From positions 460,161-524,160 of the forward strand of contig PUQB01000222.1 in assembly GCA_003024785.1 (NCBI GenBank): a stretch of 64,000 bases of DNA, written 5' to 3'. The stretch comes from Selaginella tamariscina (Eukaryota; Streptophyta; Lycopodiopsida; Selaginellales; Selaginellaceae). Position numbers and translations under genes: made by a program. Shown here in pieces: positions 23,583 through 36,387 of the stretch (positions within the stretch are counted from its first letter, which is position 1; every line of letters begins with the position of its first letter). The notes under the pieces are model-generated. The model searched no databases. It was given only the letters and a program-made list of their open reading frames with translations, and was not told where the DNA came from.

Positions 23583-26500
23583 GACAATATGTATAATACT
23601 GGAGATAAAGTATGTCTTCTTCGGAACAACGAGATAGTTGGCACTGGAACTGTGGAAGTTCGAGATGATAATGCATCATGTCACAATATTGCCCAAGGAT
23701 CTTGTGTGTACGTATGGGTGAACACCATTTTCAAGCATGTTGAGGTTCCTGGAATGGAATTTGAGGAGGGTTCTCCTGTATTGTGGAATTTGGATGAAGT
23801 CAAGGCTGACACAGAATATACAGAGTCACAAACAAACAGTAGCACGAGTTTTCCAGATGATGGCTTGCCTGCTGTGATGGATGAGGTGATTCTCTTTCTT
23901 CATGAGATTGAGGTTGGGAGAGGCATCATCACAGCTATAAATCCAATGGAAGCAGTGTCAGAAGAGAAACTAGGGTCCGACTTCGTGGGTGTAGTTGTGA
24001 CAGAGGTTTCACCTAATGGCACTTTGCATCCTGGATCCCTCGTGAGGTGGCGAACATCTGAATTAAGACGGCAAGATGGTTCAACATATTCTGGGTTGGA
24101 TTTCAATAATAACAACCCGGAAGAACAACTCATATTTGAAGAGGTTCCTTGCATTGGTCCTATTATAAGAAAAAGGCGATTCATGGGTTGCAGATCTTCC
24201 CCTACATGTTTCAGCAAGAGGATGAAGATGGATCCTACATCTTCCGAAAGTGTTACGAGCATTTCCACGATTGACTGCTGCAAGAAGAAGTGTTGTCAGA
24301 TGGCAGACCGGAATGAAATTACCCAATGTAGACATGTCTTTCGTACGCTCACCCAAAAGCAAAGGCATGAGTTTGTATATGCTGCACTAACTGGGTGTAT
24401 TGATGGAATGGCTTCGGACACAGGTTATCAGAGTACATCCATGGTATTTAATAAGGTGGCCATCTGCTTCAAAGCTTGGTACAGTATATATGGGATCCCA
24501 AAGACCACGTTCTACCGTCGGAGGGATGAGTGGTTAGATGGAGCGCGAACCTCAGTACATGGGAACACTGGCTTGGTCAAAACCCGCTCTCACATTATGG
24601 CAGCCATAGAGATACTCAAGGCTTTTGTGGAAGCAAATGCAGACAGGATGCCTCACAAATGCCGAACCACAAATGCAGGGGTCAGGGAAAATCTCAAGGT
24701 TTTGCCTTCGATCTACACTCAATTGAAGCTGTGTGAACATGTGAACAAGTGCCTCAGCTTGATGGGGCTGCAAGCAATCTGCACTGGTACCTTCAACAAC
24801 ATATGGAATACTCATTTTAAGGATGTGGAGATTGCAAAACACTCTAGCTTTTCCAAGTGTGACACTTGTACATCATTGAAGGCTGCAGAGGCTTGTGCAA
24901 AAACCTTGGTGGAGATCACTGCCATTCAAAAGAAGATGGAGGCCCACATGATTGCGCAACAAACTTGCCGGTCTCAGTACTATGCACACCGCATGCTTTC
25001 TGTGTCACCCCATCAGAGTACCTGTGCTTGATCCATGACAAGATGGATCATTCAAAGACCAGCATTCCAAAGCTCGTTGCAACACCAAAGTGCCTTGGAA
25101 ATGTCATGAAACTTCCGATTTCATTGACAGGTGTGTAACACATGGACACGGTTGTGAATCATATGGACACTTTTCACTTCCACATTGGTCTAGCGACTCC
25201 AATTTCACTATTGGGTCGTTGGCCATGTGTTTCAGAAACCTTGAAGCCCACTCACAGACAAGTCCTATCGGTGATCTCAAAGTGAAGAAACAACACCTTC
25301 AACCTTTACATAATGCTCTCATGAACACGTCTGCACTTGAGGCTACTTGGGAATATGAGAGGCATTGTCAGCAACCTGCACAAAAAAAGATGGCCCTGTT
25401 GAGAGTTCAGGTTCAGTGGAGGGATCTAGCTCAAATAGTGTACATGTGTCCTCAACATCAAATAAGCTTCCTCGTCATTTGCTTTTACAGATGGATAATT
25501 GTGCAGGCGAGAACAAAAATAGGTAAATCATTTTACTTAAGGGTTTCTCAAGCTCATACTTACTTTTATTTTCTAGATATGTGCTAGCATACTTGTCAAT
25601 GCTTGTTGCCAAAGGTGTGTTTGAAACAATCACGCTCAGTTTTCTTATGGTTGGTCACACTCATGAAGATATTGATGCGTTCTTCAGCAAGGTCTCCAAC
25701 TCTACAAAAAGGACAAGTGCACTTACCTTACCGCATATGATGAATCTTTTTGAAAATTGCATCTCCAAAAAAAGTTGTGCTTTGCTTGTGACTGAGGTGC
25801 CAGACTTCAAAAAATTTCTCAAGGAGTATATAAAAGAGGGGAGTGATTCTTTAGTTGGTCACCTTGTGCCGCTACAATTCTTTTTCTCCATACGAGATGG
25901 TATACCTATTATGCAGTACAAGTTACGGCCATCAGAGCAGGAGTGGTTACCGAAAGAGGGGTTAATGCTCTTCAAAAGTGGAGAGAATGGAAAGCCACTT
26001 CTCCCAGAAGGACAACCAGACCCTATTCCATTGAGTGCCCAGCTCAAGGAACAAGAGGTTATTATTGATGGCATCAAAAAATATGTGGCATGGGTTCAAA
26101 AATCGATGCCAAAGAATTCTGATAAGGCAACTGGTTACTCAGAACTATATAAGCATGTGGTTGACTATTGGGAGACTGTTGTTCGAGAGTTGGAAGGGCC
26201 TACTGTCACAAGTACAGAATTGCAACACCCTTTTTGGCCTAAAACAAGGTGGCGAGAGGAGATTGAAATGACATCACTGAGCACAGACGACATAGAAGCC
26301 AGTAGTGATGTGGAAGTGCAAACCCCACACTTTGTTGGACAAAGGAACCAAAAACCTAAAGCATACTTTGATTGCTGCAGGATCTTCAAAAACTAATGAT
26401 GGTTCTCATTACTCCAGATGCGTCATATAATCAGCCTATTTGGATGGGTCAAATTATCGACACACCTGAAGTAATCACAAAAAATAGTATTGTTAAGGTT

Positions 26501-26704
26501 GCATGGTTCAAACCACAAAAAAGGCGACACGAGAAGGAGAGCGAAAGATATAATGGATGCCTAGAGAAAACATGGTCTCCCAATCAAAAAGACCCAGCAT
26601 GTTTTATAAATGTTAAATCCATTCGATATGGGTGGATGTCAAGAAGCGTTGATAAAGTCACGATTAACAAAACTGCAAGGGAATGTATGTTTTCTGAAGC
26701 TTAA
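23583..26704 (+). CDS. DUF7869-type transposase-like gene, copy B (nearly complete)
   Basis: ATG at 23589 follows the acceptor TTATGTGCAG. The first exon is open for 480 codons: TNP1-like module 1 (about residues 8-75), module 2 (about 100-165), CCKKKCC (about 235), the KAWYSIYGIPKTTFYRR segment (about 305), HGNT, then FSKCDTC (about 430). Downstream come IHDKMDHSKT, MDNCAGENKNR and, after a 54-bp intron (25523-25576), MVGHTHEDIDAFFS; together these fit a D/D/E RNase H-like catalytic core. The C-terminal 110 codons (ITPDASYNQPIWMGQI…) resemble a small BAH/Tudor-like fold. Compared with A there are one-base losses near 25010 and 25135, and a frame change near 26390. It therefore appears lightly damaged, or affected by assembly indels. 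The role is inferred from position, motifs and family; I know DUF7869 proteins only from memory. Confidence 0.75.
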
Positions 26705-27182
26705 AGCAATTACAAAATTATAAAATATCATATATTTAATATTCATAATTATTATAAACTCTTTAATAATAGTACCAAATTGTTTACTTAACTATATAAA
26801 TTTAAAAAATGATATGGAAGATTGACTATATTATTATAGGATTTTATATATATTATTACTACTACAAATTTTTAATTAATAATGTTATATTTAAATATTA
26901 ATATTTTAATAACAACATCAATATTTATATAATGTACCTCTTATGCTCTTCCTTAATTGTTATATTAGGCAATATATTATATAATTTAATACCTTCTACT
27001 TTTATAATGTTATTAATTTTTGTTCAATGAATGCTATAATTTATTAAAGGGTAGAATACAAAATAGAATATTCTAAAGAATATTCTATTTTCAAACATAT
27101 ATTCTAAAGAATATTCCTTTAATATTAGAAAATGCTAATTAAATAGCTAAAATTGCTAATTATTAGGAAATGGGACTATAGC

Positions 27183-27209
27183 CATGCCTATTTTAGTTAC
27201 AACTTGCAT
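27183..27209. repeat. Right terminal inverted repeat, copy B
   Basis: Same 27-bp end as copy A with one difference (CCTATTTTAG for CCCATTTTAG). The flank TAAACACCCG is unrelated to the flanks of A and C and so marks the element border. Confidence 0.8.
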
Positions 27210-27296
27210 TAAACACCCGAGTTACCAAAAGGTGATCCACCAATTGCCGAGTCCCGCATCCGATCATTAAAACTATAAATAATATCACTCACTCAT

Positions 27297-27327
<31 letters not shown>

Positions 27328-27341
27328 TTATGGTATATATA

Positions 27342-27389
<48 letters not shown>

Positions 27390-30381
27390 ATCATATACCA
27401 ATAGTGTCTGCAAAATAAAGTGTGTCCAAATACATGCATTAAAAAACAAAGTACAATTTTGCAGATTGTCCATAAGCTACTGGAGAATCCCCTCAAGACA
27501 TTCTAAAATAACAACTTTACGCTCTTTCTATTGGTTAATTATGTTTAAAATGTTTCTTGAGTTCATTACCAAATTTGAAAGCTTTATTTTCTTGTTCTTT
27601 CTTTGTTTCTTGTGCATCCTCGTTAGTTGCAAGTAGTCCAATGTCTTCATTGTCAATAGCACCACATGACTTCATGGGCCCTATTACTCATGAACTTATC
27701 AATAAGATAATACCATTTGTTTGTTTCCCTGTTGTTGCCAAAGACTTCATTATATGCCTTCAACTTTTTATATTCTGCATACTTTGCTTTTCACTTATTA
27801 CAACATGCCTCTGCATCTTTTTTAAAATTTAGAGATTGTGTTATACAAAATTCAATAAAAAAGGTTTGAAAAATAAAAAAGACAACTTATCAACAATTTT
27901 GTCTACATAATTTACCACAAATTGATTCCTTGTTTTGGGGGCTTGTTAAATTTCTTCCAATATTTCTTTCTTAAAACAAATGAGGAGCTCCACATGTTTA
28001 TCTTTCCCCTTTATTTCATTAGAATCTTTCTTTGCTTTCTTGAACCTTCCTTCAGCCTTAAAAGCCTACCGCGCCTTTTCCTAATGTTATTTCCTGCAAC
28101 ACAAATAAAAAAGAAGTAATAAAAATAAAAAAGAGAGCACCTACACATTGGTATCGGATTCATAAAAAACAAACGACAAAGGAGATCAATTAACAGCCAC
28201 CACATGCTGTGGCGCCTTTAATGACAGTACCATCGATAACCCTAGAGAAGTCTCTATATATATCATGCACCTCCACAAATGTTACATCTATTCTGATAAT
28301 TAAGGAAAACCTAATAATAACCTGTAGGTTAAGTTATTATACACATGTTGCCATTTTATGCATGGTAGCATATAATTGGGCAAAATTGCCTAGTTATTGA
28401 CTACCATCATAAAGGCCATTTAGGCACCACATAAGTGCGTGAAAATTCAAACTGCGATAGAATAAATAATTTATTAAAATTTAATTAAATAATTTATTAA
28501 AATTCGATTGGTTAAGGCAATTAACTACCTGCTAGTGGAAAGTGGGCCTAAATAAGATTATGAAAATTATGTTATGAAACAAATAGATTAAAAGTAATAA
28601 CTTGAAAAGATAGTGTTAAACACAACAAACCCGAAATTGCATATAGGGTTGGAAACAAGCAAAAAAGTATGGTTGTCAACCCTATATAATTAATCGTTAC
28701 AAACTGGGTATCCTTAATAAAAATAATGTGTGAGAGAAAAAAAACATAGTCTTATAGCACTTTAAGAAGTTTCGTGTTTATACACAAACAAGTATGAATA
28801 AGTATATAATTTTTATAACACCATAGTTTTATGTAAAGAAACTTAGTCTTTGTAAACAAATCTTTATTTTTAATATAAATATTTACACAATCAAAAATAA
28901 ACTTAAGCTAATCCCATCTTAATTTGAATATTTAAGAGTTAAAAATGATTAAATATATAACACATTTCCACAAACAAGTTCTTGGGGCAAATGTGAAGGA
29001 AAGCACGTGGTGTAGCAGTGACCTCCGAAGGTATTATGGGTCATTTATGGCAGGCATGACGGTGTAAAATAAACAACATATTAAAATTAATAAACATGAG
29101 GTACATTGGATTGTGATTTTTTTAAAACTAAACTTTTATTTCTCAATCATTTTTCTTTAAGTTCCAATTCATATGTCTATTTTAGAATATGCTTCTTCCT
29201 TATGTTTTGTATTAACTTCTTCTCTTATTTATGAATAAACATGTGTTGTATTATTTAATAAAATAATTATATATTATATATGTGTATATATGTCACATGA
29301 TTATATGAAATGTTTATATATATATATATATATAGTGTGTATGTGTATTTTCTGTTTGATTGTCTTTTAATATAAATTCTTTTTCTCTTTCACTCTCACA
29401 CACATTCTTATGCTCTATAAATATGTAGCTTTTTTAAATGAATCATACTTACATAAGGAAATGACAATTAAATTCTTTAAATTTAAATAATGCAAATGAT
29501 AACTATGCATGAGTGTGTACAAATAACTAGAGATTACATATATATTTTAGTTTAACAAATGTTAATCGTGTTTATTTATGAAAAAAATCTATACTTATGA
29601 AAGAACTTTAAAATTGTTTAGAGAATGAAGATCGATGAGAAAAAAGCTTTACACAACAATTTGGACTCAAACTAAATTTTCACTTAGATCCCAATTAAAC
29701 ATTCATCTTAAAATAAAATAATGGAGTAACCACATATGGTGTAACTTATCTTATTCAATAACCACATATTGGTGTAACTTATATATAAACAATTATATTT
29801 AGTGTGTGTTCATCTCTATTGTGAACACCCATCAATGGTTATTCTATTACATTTAACAATTATCCTAAATTTTATTCAATAGCTATATTAAACTCAGTTT
29901 GATAGTTATCAAAATTCACAAGGTTACTTTTATGATAACGAGATTAGCGTGGGCCAACATAGGGATAAATTCAAAATACTTAAGCCCAAGCATGGTAAAT
30001 CTAAGGTTCAGATTCAAAATAGTTAAACCCAAACATAGCTAAATTTAGGGTTCAGCTTTGGTATAAACTCGTCAGATTAAGAATTATTAAATAGTTAAGG
30101 CTATCCAAACGACAAGCATCTCATCTAATGTCCTAGAAATTTTTTTCTTGAATGAGAAGCATCTCATTCTTTAAAACATTCTTTTCTAATTAGCAGAATA
30201 ACATATTTTTGGTACGAGATTACTCTTGTTTTGGAAAAACAAGCACCACAGCTTGAGTAAATCTCGCACATGTAAAGGAATATTTAGAATTGCTTCTTAA
30301 GAATAGAGAGGAGTCTGTAGAATGAGATGCTTCTACTAGGATTCTAACATAACAGAAATCAAGCTAAATCACTAAGATAAT
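27210..30381. other. AT-rich intergenic DNA, no supported gene
   Basis: Contains a compound (CT)n(CA)n…(TG)n(TA)n microsatellite at about 27295-27388 and a (TA)n at about 29315-29335. Short ORFs have no recognisable family. On the minus strand near 28.2-28.3 kb, VIDGTVIKG faintly recalls a PIF/Harbinger catalytic segment, too weak to call. Confidence 0.5.
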
Positions 30382-30592
30382 TGTTAGGCACCACTACGTA
30401 CAAATTAGAGACCCTCACAAAACCACCCAACCTCCCCGAGCTGTCTCTAGTCTCCACACACTGCTCTTCAAAAAGGCTTCCAATATTAGCATGTCCTTAA
30501 TTCTCTCTTAGATTTAGGTATAGCTCCTTAGGAATATTCTAGCTTATACCTTTTTGAAGAATATTCTTTGATTCGTTATATGGGTCATAACA
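30382..30592 (-). repeat. Left (3') LTR of the 30.4-33.6 kb fossil
   Basis: TG…CA ended and similar throughout to 33381-33583, with a few small differences. The purine tract lies just inside on the minus strand. Confidence 0.85.
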
Positions 30593-31107
30593 ATCCTCCC
30601 CCATTAGCAAGTCCTTGTCCTCAAGGGCAATATAACTTACTCAACTTGTCCTGTATCATTAACCTTGTACATCCACAAAGAATCTACTCGGGATTCGTTC
30701 CTTATGAGTACTCTCTTTAACTGGCTAACATGAAACACTGGGTGCACCCTCACTCTTGGCAGCCGTAGTCAATATGCCACCTTACCGATACACTCCAGAA
30801 TCTCATAAGGACCTAAGTACCTGGGAGACAACTTACCATTGTGTCCCTTCCGTAAGGCCACAACAGTGTTCCGCCTTACATGTGTGGCAAATACCACTTG
30901 GAGATATACATAATCTCCCACCTGGAACTCTTGGAAGCTTCTGTGCTCATTAGCAAACTTGATAGCTCAGCTCTGAGCTACTTGTAAGTTCTTCTTATAC
31001 AAACTCTAAATGTTTCCAAGTTCAATACTTAGATCTTTAGCTTCCTCATCCATGTTGCCTTGAACTTTCTTACTTGCTAAACCCAACTCAAAAGCTGTCT
31101 TGGGATG

Positions 31108-31557
31108 TCATCCAAACATAGCACAGTATGGACTCATTCCAATGCCACTGTGCTGACTATTATTATAAGAAAAATAAAGTAGTGGAATATACTTATCCCA
31201 CTTGCCTTCCTTCTGGTTAATAGTGCACCTTAGCATATCTTTCAGAACTTGATTCACCCTCTCTGTTTGCCCATCTGTTTTGGGATGATCTCCACTACAC
31301 AGCTTAAACTTCACTTCTATGCACTTAGAAAAACCTCTCCAAAAGTTAGAAGTGAACTTGGAGTCCCTATCACTTACAATATTATCTGGAAATCCGTGGA
31401 TAGGAAATATATGTTGTAAATACATCGTAGCTAGCTCGGATGCATTCACATTCTTCCCCAAGGGAACTAACATAACAAACTTTGTCAACCTATCCATAAT
31501 GACCCACACTTGTTCATTCTGCCTTTGTGTCTTTGGCAAATGGGTGACAAAGTCCAT
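31108..31557 (-). pseudogene. Retroelement integrase core (fossil)
   Basis: Minus-strand segment MDFVTHLPKT…VIMDRLTKF…VSDRDSKFTSNFWRG…SGDHPKTDGQTERVNQ is a Ty3/gypsy integrase catalytic core. It is part of the fossil at 30382-33583. Confidence 0.85.
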
Positions 31558-31879
31558 AGAGATACTGCATCATCGCCTGTCTAGAATAGGCAATGGTACT
31601 AATATCCCACCTGATTTTTCCCTGGGCACCTTTACTTGCTGACACTTATCACAAATCTTGCAGTACTCTATGATATTAGCTTTCATATTCCTCTAGTAAA
31701 ACCTCCTCTTGATCAACTCATATGTTTTTCTCCCCCAAAATGACCAGCCTCCGGGCAATCATGATGAAAATATAATACCTGGTTGATCAAATGGTCCAAC
31801 AAGAAAGGTATACACGGCCATTGTAGTACAAAACTCCATCCTGAAATGAGAATGGTGGCTCTACCTATCCTCTGAGCTC

Positions 31880-32571
31880 CTACACCTCGATGTCTTGTAC
31901 TAGAGCATGTTGAACTACATGGCTAAACTCATTGACCATTCTTGTTAATGCATTACATAAGCCTGTTTGGAATCTTCTCACTATTGTGGCTCTCCTAATG
32001 CGTGACAAAGCATCTGCCACCACGTTAGCCTTTCTCGCACGATGCTCAATAGGAAATTCGCCAAACTCCATGAGCTTAACCATCTAGCAAGCTTGCCAAG
32101 AGTTTAACTCTTTCTGTGTGAACAGATACACCAAAGGTTTGTGATCTGTAAACACCTTGAAACTTGCACCATAAAGATAGTGCCTCCAAACTCGTAATGC
32201 ATTAACAATATCTAGTAGTTCTTGCTCATACGTTGAGTACCGTTGCTCTGCAAGATTTAAAGTACGACTCTCATAAGCAATAGGCCTTCCCTCTTGCATA
32301 AGTACGGTGCATGTACCAAAGCTTGTTTCAAAGCTTGGAAACTGCTCTCCTCTGAAGCACTCCATGTAAAAGGAACATCCTTCCTTAACAACCTAGTTAA
32401 CGGAGAAGCTTTATTGGTATAATCCCTGACATACCGCCCATAATAACCAGCCATGCCTAAGAAACTCCACAACTCTTGTGCATTGCTAGGAACTGGCCAT
32501 TGCTCCAACCAACTCATCCCAAGGATGAGGTCCACATACACTAGCTCCGCAAGAAAGAAAGTCTCCACCAA
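31880..32571 (-). pseudogene. Retroelement RT end and RNase H region (fossil)
   Basis: Minus-strand segments FLGMAGYYGRYVRDYTNKAS, YSTYEQELLDIVNALRVWRH, FKVFTDHKPLVYLF and ANVVADALSR are the classic Ty3/gypsy RT-RNase H landmarks. They are not in one frame. Confidence 0.8.
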
Positions 32572-32573
32572 CT

Positions 32574-32990
32574 AGGTTTTGCCAACTTAGTGCTGTAACT
32601 CCTCCACACAAGCACTGTAGCTCTGTGTGATAGTTGAGCCCTCAATCTCGTATTGAGGCACAGTCTTCGTGCAACTCAAGCAGTTGGGTTTTGCCAACCT
32701 ACAACTGTAACTCTTCTACATAAGCATGTGATAGCTAAGCCCTCAATCTCGTATTGAGGCACAGTCTTCATGCAACTCCACCAGCTGGGTTTTGCCAACC
32801 TATAGCTGTAACTTCTCCACATAAGCACTGTAGCTCTATGTGATAGTTAAGCCCTCAATCTCGTATTGAGGCACAGTCTTTGTGCAGCTCCACCAGCTGG
32901 GTTTTGCCAACCTACAGCTGTAACTTCCTCCACATAAACACTGTAGCTATGTGTGATAACTGAGCCCTCAATCTCATATTGAGACACAGT
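32574..32990. repeat. Minisatellite of about 105-bp units inside the fossil
   Basis: About four units contain GGGTTTTGCCAACCTA, then CTGTAACT, TCCACATAAGCACTGTAG and CCCTCAATCTCGTATTGAGG. Each unit includes a small palindrome (CTCAATCTCGTATTGAG). The array lies in the protease-adjacent part of the retroelement and looks like local tandem expansion after insertion. Confidence 0.8.
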
Positions 32991-33071
32991 CGTCGTGGGC
33001 AAGCTACACTCCTCCACTAACTTTGTTGACACAAAGTTATTGTTACTCCTGTTATCCACAAGGACTCGCAC
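32847..33071 (-). pseudogene. Retroelement protease region (fossil)
   Basis: Minus-strand VLVDNRSNNNFVSTKLVEE resembles a plant Ty3 retropepsin segment. It overlaps the last unit of the minisatellite. Confidence 0.6.
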
Positions 33072-33380
33072 TGGACACTCACCAAGTCATCCCTTCACCA
33101 CAATAGCACGTGTGTGTGGCTCCTCCCATGCCATGCAGTTTACCTGTTAAGCAAGAACAGATAGAAATTTACCTCATGGCTTAGAGAAGTCTTCTTTGTG
33201 CTCCTCTAGCATGCTCCATCTCCTGAAGCTTCTTAGGCATCTCCTTGTCCTTGGCACCATTGAAACCCTTGTCCTTGGGCTTGTTCCTCCTTAGACAATT
33301 TGTCTTTCAATGTCCACACATGTGGTAATATCCTCTCCTTCACACAAGTCACTCCTCTCGAACCTTGCTCCAATACTAAT

Positions 33381-33583
33381 TGTTAGGCACCACTATGTAC
33401 AAACTAGAGACCCTCACAAAACCACCCAACCTCCCCTGAGATGTCTCTAGCCTCCACACGCTGCTCTCCAAAAAGGCTTCCAATATTAGCATGCTCTCTT
33501 AAATCTAGGTATAGCTCCTTAGGAATATTCTAGCTTATACCTTTTTGGGGAATATTCTTTGATTCGTTATATAGGTCATAATA
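33381..33583 (-). repeat. Right (5') LTR of the 30.4-33.6 kb fossil
   Basis: Begins TGTTAGGCACCACTATG and ends at GTCATAATA, followed by the ATAAT target copy. The left neighbour resembles a Met-tRNA primer site. Confidence 0.85.
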
Positions 33584-33588
33584 ATAAT

Positions 33589-35497
33589 AGAATAATATTT
33601 ACTTAAGCCATTATGAAGTTAGTGCAGTTGTGGAATTGCCACAAAAGCACTACATAAGCAATCATAAACGACATAAGCATTGCATAAACAATTAAAGATG
33701 ACATAAGCACTACATAAGTAAGACGGCAAACTCCAATGACTAAATTTATAAAAACCACCAATGGTATAAAACCAAATCAAACACTCAAATGACAAATTAA
33801 AAAAACTAAATGGCGAACAACTCAAACTACAGAGATATACAAAAATCCCAATCAATAAATCAATGGCAGAAAACCCAATCAATAAAATCAATGAATTGAT
33901 AAAAACCAATCAATACATAAAAAGGAATGTAAGAAAATGCACAAAAAAATATATGGAAAAACCACAATGGCAGCAAGCCCTAACGAGATGATGTCATAAA
34001 CCCGACAAATTATGAGGCAACAAGTTTGCAAACATGTGTCTAGACTTGTGTTTTAATGTAATATAAAATTGTCAAACTAATTGGTTCAGAACTTCAGGTT
34101 TTAAAAAATTATTAAGACCTTCTAGTTTTATACCTCAAGTATTACATAATTATCAAATTGGCCTTTAACTAAATTTATTCCTAATCATATTAAAAAACAC
34201 ATGGAATATTATAAAGCTAAAATATAGAATAAAAATGATAAACCTACTATTTATAATGCTAAAATAGTGTGTGTGTATTATTGTGCTTAAGACAACTTTA
34301 GAATTATATAAAATTAAATCAGTAATTTGATAATTATGTAATGTACCTATTTTATATGTACATCTATATACATATATACCTAATTACCAAAATGACCCTC
34401 TAGTTTTATATAATTATCAAATTGTCAGTTTGATAATTAAACTAGAGGGTGGTTTAGCGGTTTAGGGTTTAGGAGAGGGCTTAGGAGTTTAGGGATCACT
34501 AGGGTTATAAGATTAGGGTTTTGGAGCTTCTAGAAGATGAAAAAGAAGATAGGAGTGGATATATGGTCAATAGATTCTATGATTATAAAGAAAAGCACAC
34601 AATCTCTTGAAAAAAAGTATTATAATAGTATTTTGTCTACAAATAAGCACAAATTTTATATACGTGCATTATATGAATGTATAACTATACATATAAATAT
34701 GTATATATACATGCATGTGTTTGCATATGTTCGTGTATAGGTTATAAAAAATAATTTCCTAAAGAGGGCTTAAGGTTTAGGAGGGTTAGGAGTTTAAGAT
34801 TTAGGAGGGTTTAGAAGGTTAGGGCTAAAGGTTTAGAAGTGAGGGTTATGGGTTTAGGGTGTCAATTGCCAATCCCAAACCCTCCTAAACCCCAAACAAT
34901 AAACCCTAAACATTTACATAAAATTATAAACAATGTCTAGTCTGCAAATGTAATAGACCACAATAAGAAAGTATTGGTAATTATTAATTTAAATTATCAT
35001 CACTTAATCATCACTACTTATGTTCATGTAGCTCTACTTTAAAAAAAAAAAAGCACGTGTCTACCATGCAAGATGAAAAGTATTATAATTGACAGTAGTT
35101 ATGATGGATATATAATAACTAAAATGGAGGTACAACAATGCATTGGAGTGTACAATGGAAATAATCCATAAGTTAAAGGCCTTGACATGGGCTAGTGGAT
35201 GGATGCGTTAGCTGTGCAAGTTATTTGCACCAATTTCAATAGGTTGTCATAATATTGGTTATCAAAGTCAAAACCTTTACACCTTGGACAATAATGATGG
35301 AGGATAAGTAATTACACAATGTGAATTATAGAGTAAACTAGAGTACAACAAAGTAGAGTAGCTTGTAATCATATGAAAATAAATTTGACATAAAAGGATT
35401 GCTATGGATAATAGATTGTTAATGGATCTATGAGTTGTGACAATTTACTTTGTTGAGCCCAAGATTAGACTTACACAATCTAAAGTGTAGTGAATGA
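33589..35497. other. AT-rich intergenic DNA with degenerate telomere-type repeats
   Basis: Degenerate GGTTTAGGGTTTAGGAG-type repeats lie at about 34450-34520 and 34765-34865, with the reverse-strand form CCTAAACCCC at about 34880-34910. An A(12) run lies near 35040. No supported gene. Confidence 0.5.
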
Positions 35498-35595
35498 ATG
35501 ACAATTGCATTTAAAATTCAAACAAACACAGATATTAACAAGTACATGATAATTGCATTTGAAATTCAAACAAACACAGATATTAACAAGTAGGA
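35498..35595. repeat. Tandem duplication of a ~49-bp unit
   Basis: Two adjacent copies of TGATAATTGCATTTGAAATT…AACACAGATATTAACAAGTA differ at only a few bases. Confidence 0.8.
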
Positions 35596-35933
35596 AAAAA
35601 TTTTGTATATAAGGAATCACGAAAACTATATATAGGTTTCTTGTTCAATCCCTTATTCTTCAATAGCATATTACAACAAAGCAAACTACCATAATTAACA
35701 ACAACATATCACTTAGTGTGAGCACTTGGCTAAAACTTTTTTGTGATTTGGGTGCTTCAAGATTATTTACTTGGCGCTTGGCCAAATTTAAGGTCAGTGT
35801 TTCTAGTTTTGGCTGTGAGGAATGGCTGTAATGGCGACTAATGCATTTGCAACTAGAACCAAGGTTGAGCCAAGAGGAAAGACACCAGTGACAAAAAGGT
35901 GAGTCAAGTTTTCCTTACCTGCATCTACTATGG

Positions 35934-35969
35934 CCGATTGAGGACATCATTGCCCCGTCTCCTAGTCGG
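35934..35969 (-). repeat. 36-bp imperfect palindrome, copy 1
   Basis: Reads CCGACTAGGAG…CTCAATCGG on the minus strand with a GGGGCAATGA core. Same family as 36142-36177 and 36388-36423 but inverted. Confidence 0.7.
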
Positions 35970-36141
35970 TAGGAGCTGCAAATAGGTTCCAAGATTGCTT
36001 TTGTACAAGCTCGAGCTAACTTGCAAAAACAAAAATCGAAAGAGGTATGGATTTGTTCATGCTTGTCTTTTCTTTATTAACATTGTTTTTTCTTAACGAG
36101 TCCTCAAATTTTGAAAGGTAGCTTAGTACAAGTTACATTCT

Positions 36142-36177
36142 ACTGATTGGGGGATGGGGCAACGACCTCCCAATTGG
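36142..36177 (+). repeat. 36-bp imperfect palindrome, copy 2
   Basis: ACTGATTGGGGGATGGGGCA… then ACGACCTCCCAATTGG. Core and arm positions match copies 1 and 3, with more arm changes. Confidence 0.6.
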
Positions 36178-36387
36178 CAAAATATATTGATGGTAAAGTG
36201 GGAGCTCTAGAGTATATTAAGCTCGAGCTTGAGAGTGTATTCAACTGTGTTTTAAACCTTATAAGTTAAAGCCTTGTAACATGTAATTTTCAATGCTTAT
36301 TTAACCAAGCATCCTTCTATTTAAGTTTTAAATAGGGAACCTACAACTGAAGCAGCAAGGCAGCCTTGTGTTTGTCTACAAATACTA

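Larger units (their letters stand above)
16192..27209 (+). mobile_element. Copy B of the ~15-kb TIR DNA transposon (left part displaced)
   Basis: B starts at the retroelement border, at a point equal to about 54762 in copy C. By comparison with C, about 3.05 kb of its left part should lie beyond copy A, outside the window. The rest is collinear with A and C. Its right end is the 27-bp terminal repeat at 27183-27209, followed by unrelated AT-rich DNA. It is the most diverged of the three copies and lacks one arm of the AT-rich inverted duplication. Confidence 0.85.
30382..33583 (-). mobile_element. Short Ty3-type LTR retroelement fossil with target duplication
   Basis: Two LTRs of about 205-211 bp (30382-30592 and 33381-33583) begin TGTTAGGCACCACTA and end near GGTCATAACA. 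Direct ATAAT copies flank it (30377-30381 and 33584-33588), a 5-bp target duplication. A purine-rich tract adjoins the left LTR and a Met-tRNA-like primer site (GGAGCAAGGTTC) adjoins the right one. Minus-strand parts are protease-like (33.0 kb), reverse transcriptase/RNase H (32.0-32.6 kb) and integrase (31.1-31.6 kb). It is much shorter than a full element and clearly broken, with many breaks. Visible LTR differences suggest a moderately old insertion. Confidence 0.85.

Noticed and set aside
28000-28400. Faint PIF/Harbinger-like segment on the minus strand (VIDGTVIKG)
   Set aside because: Only one short motif-like match, surrounded by stops and without a second catalytic landmark or terminal repeats.
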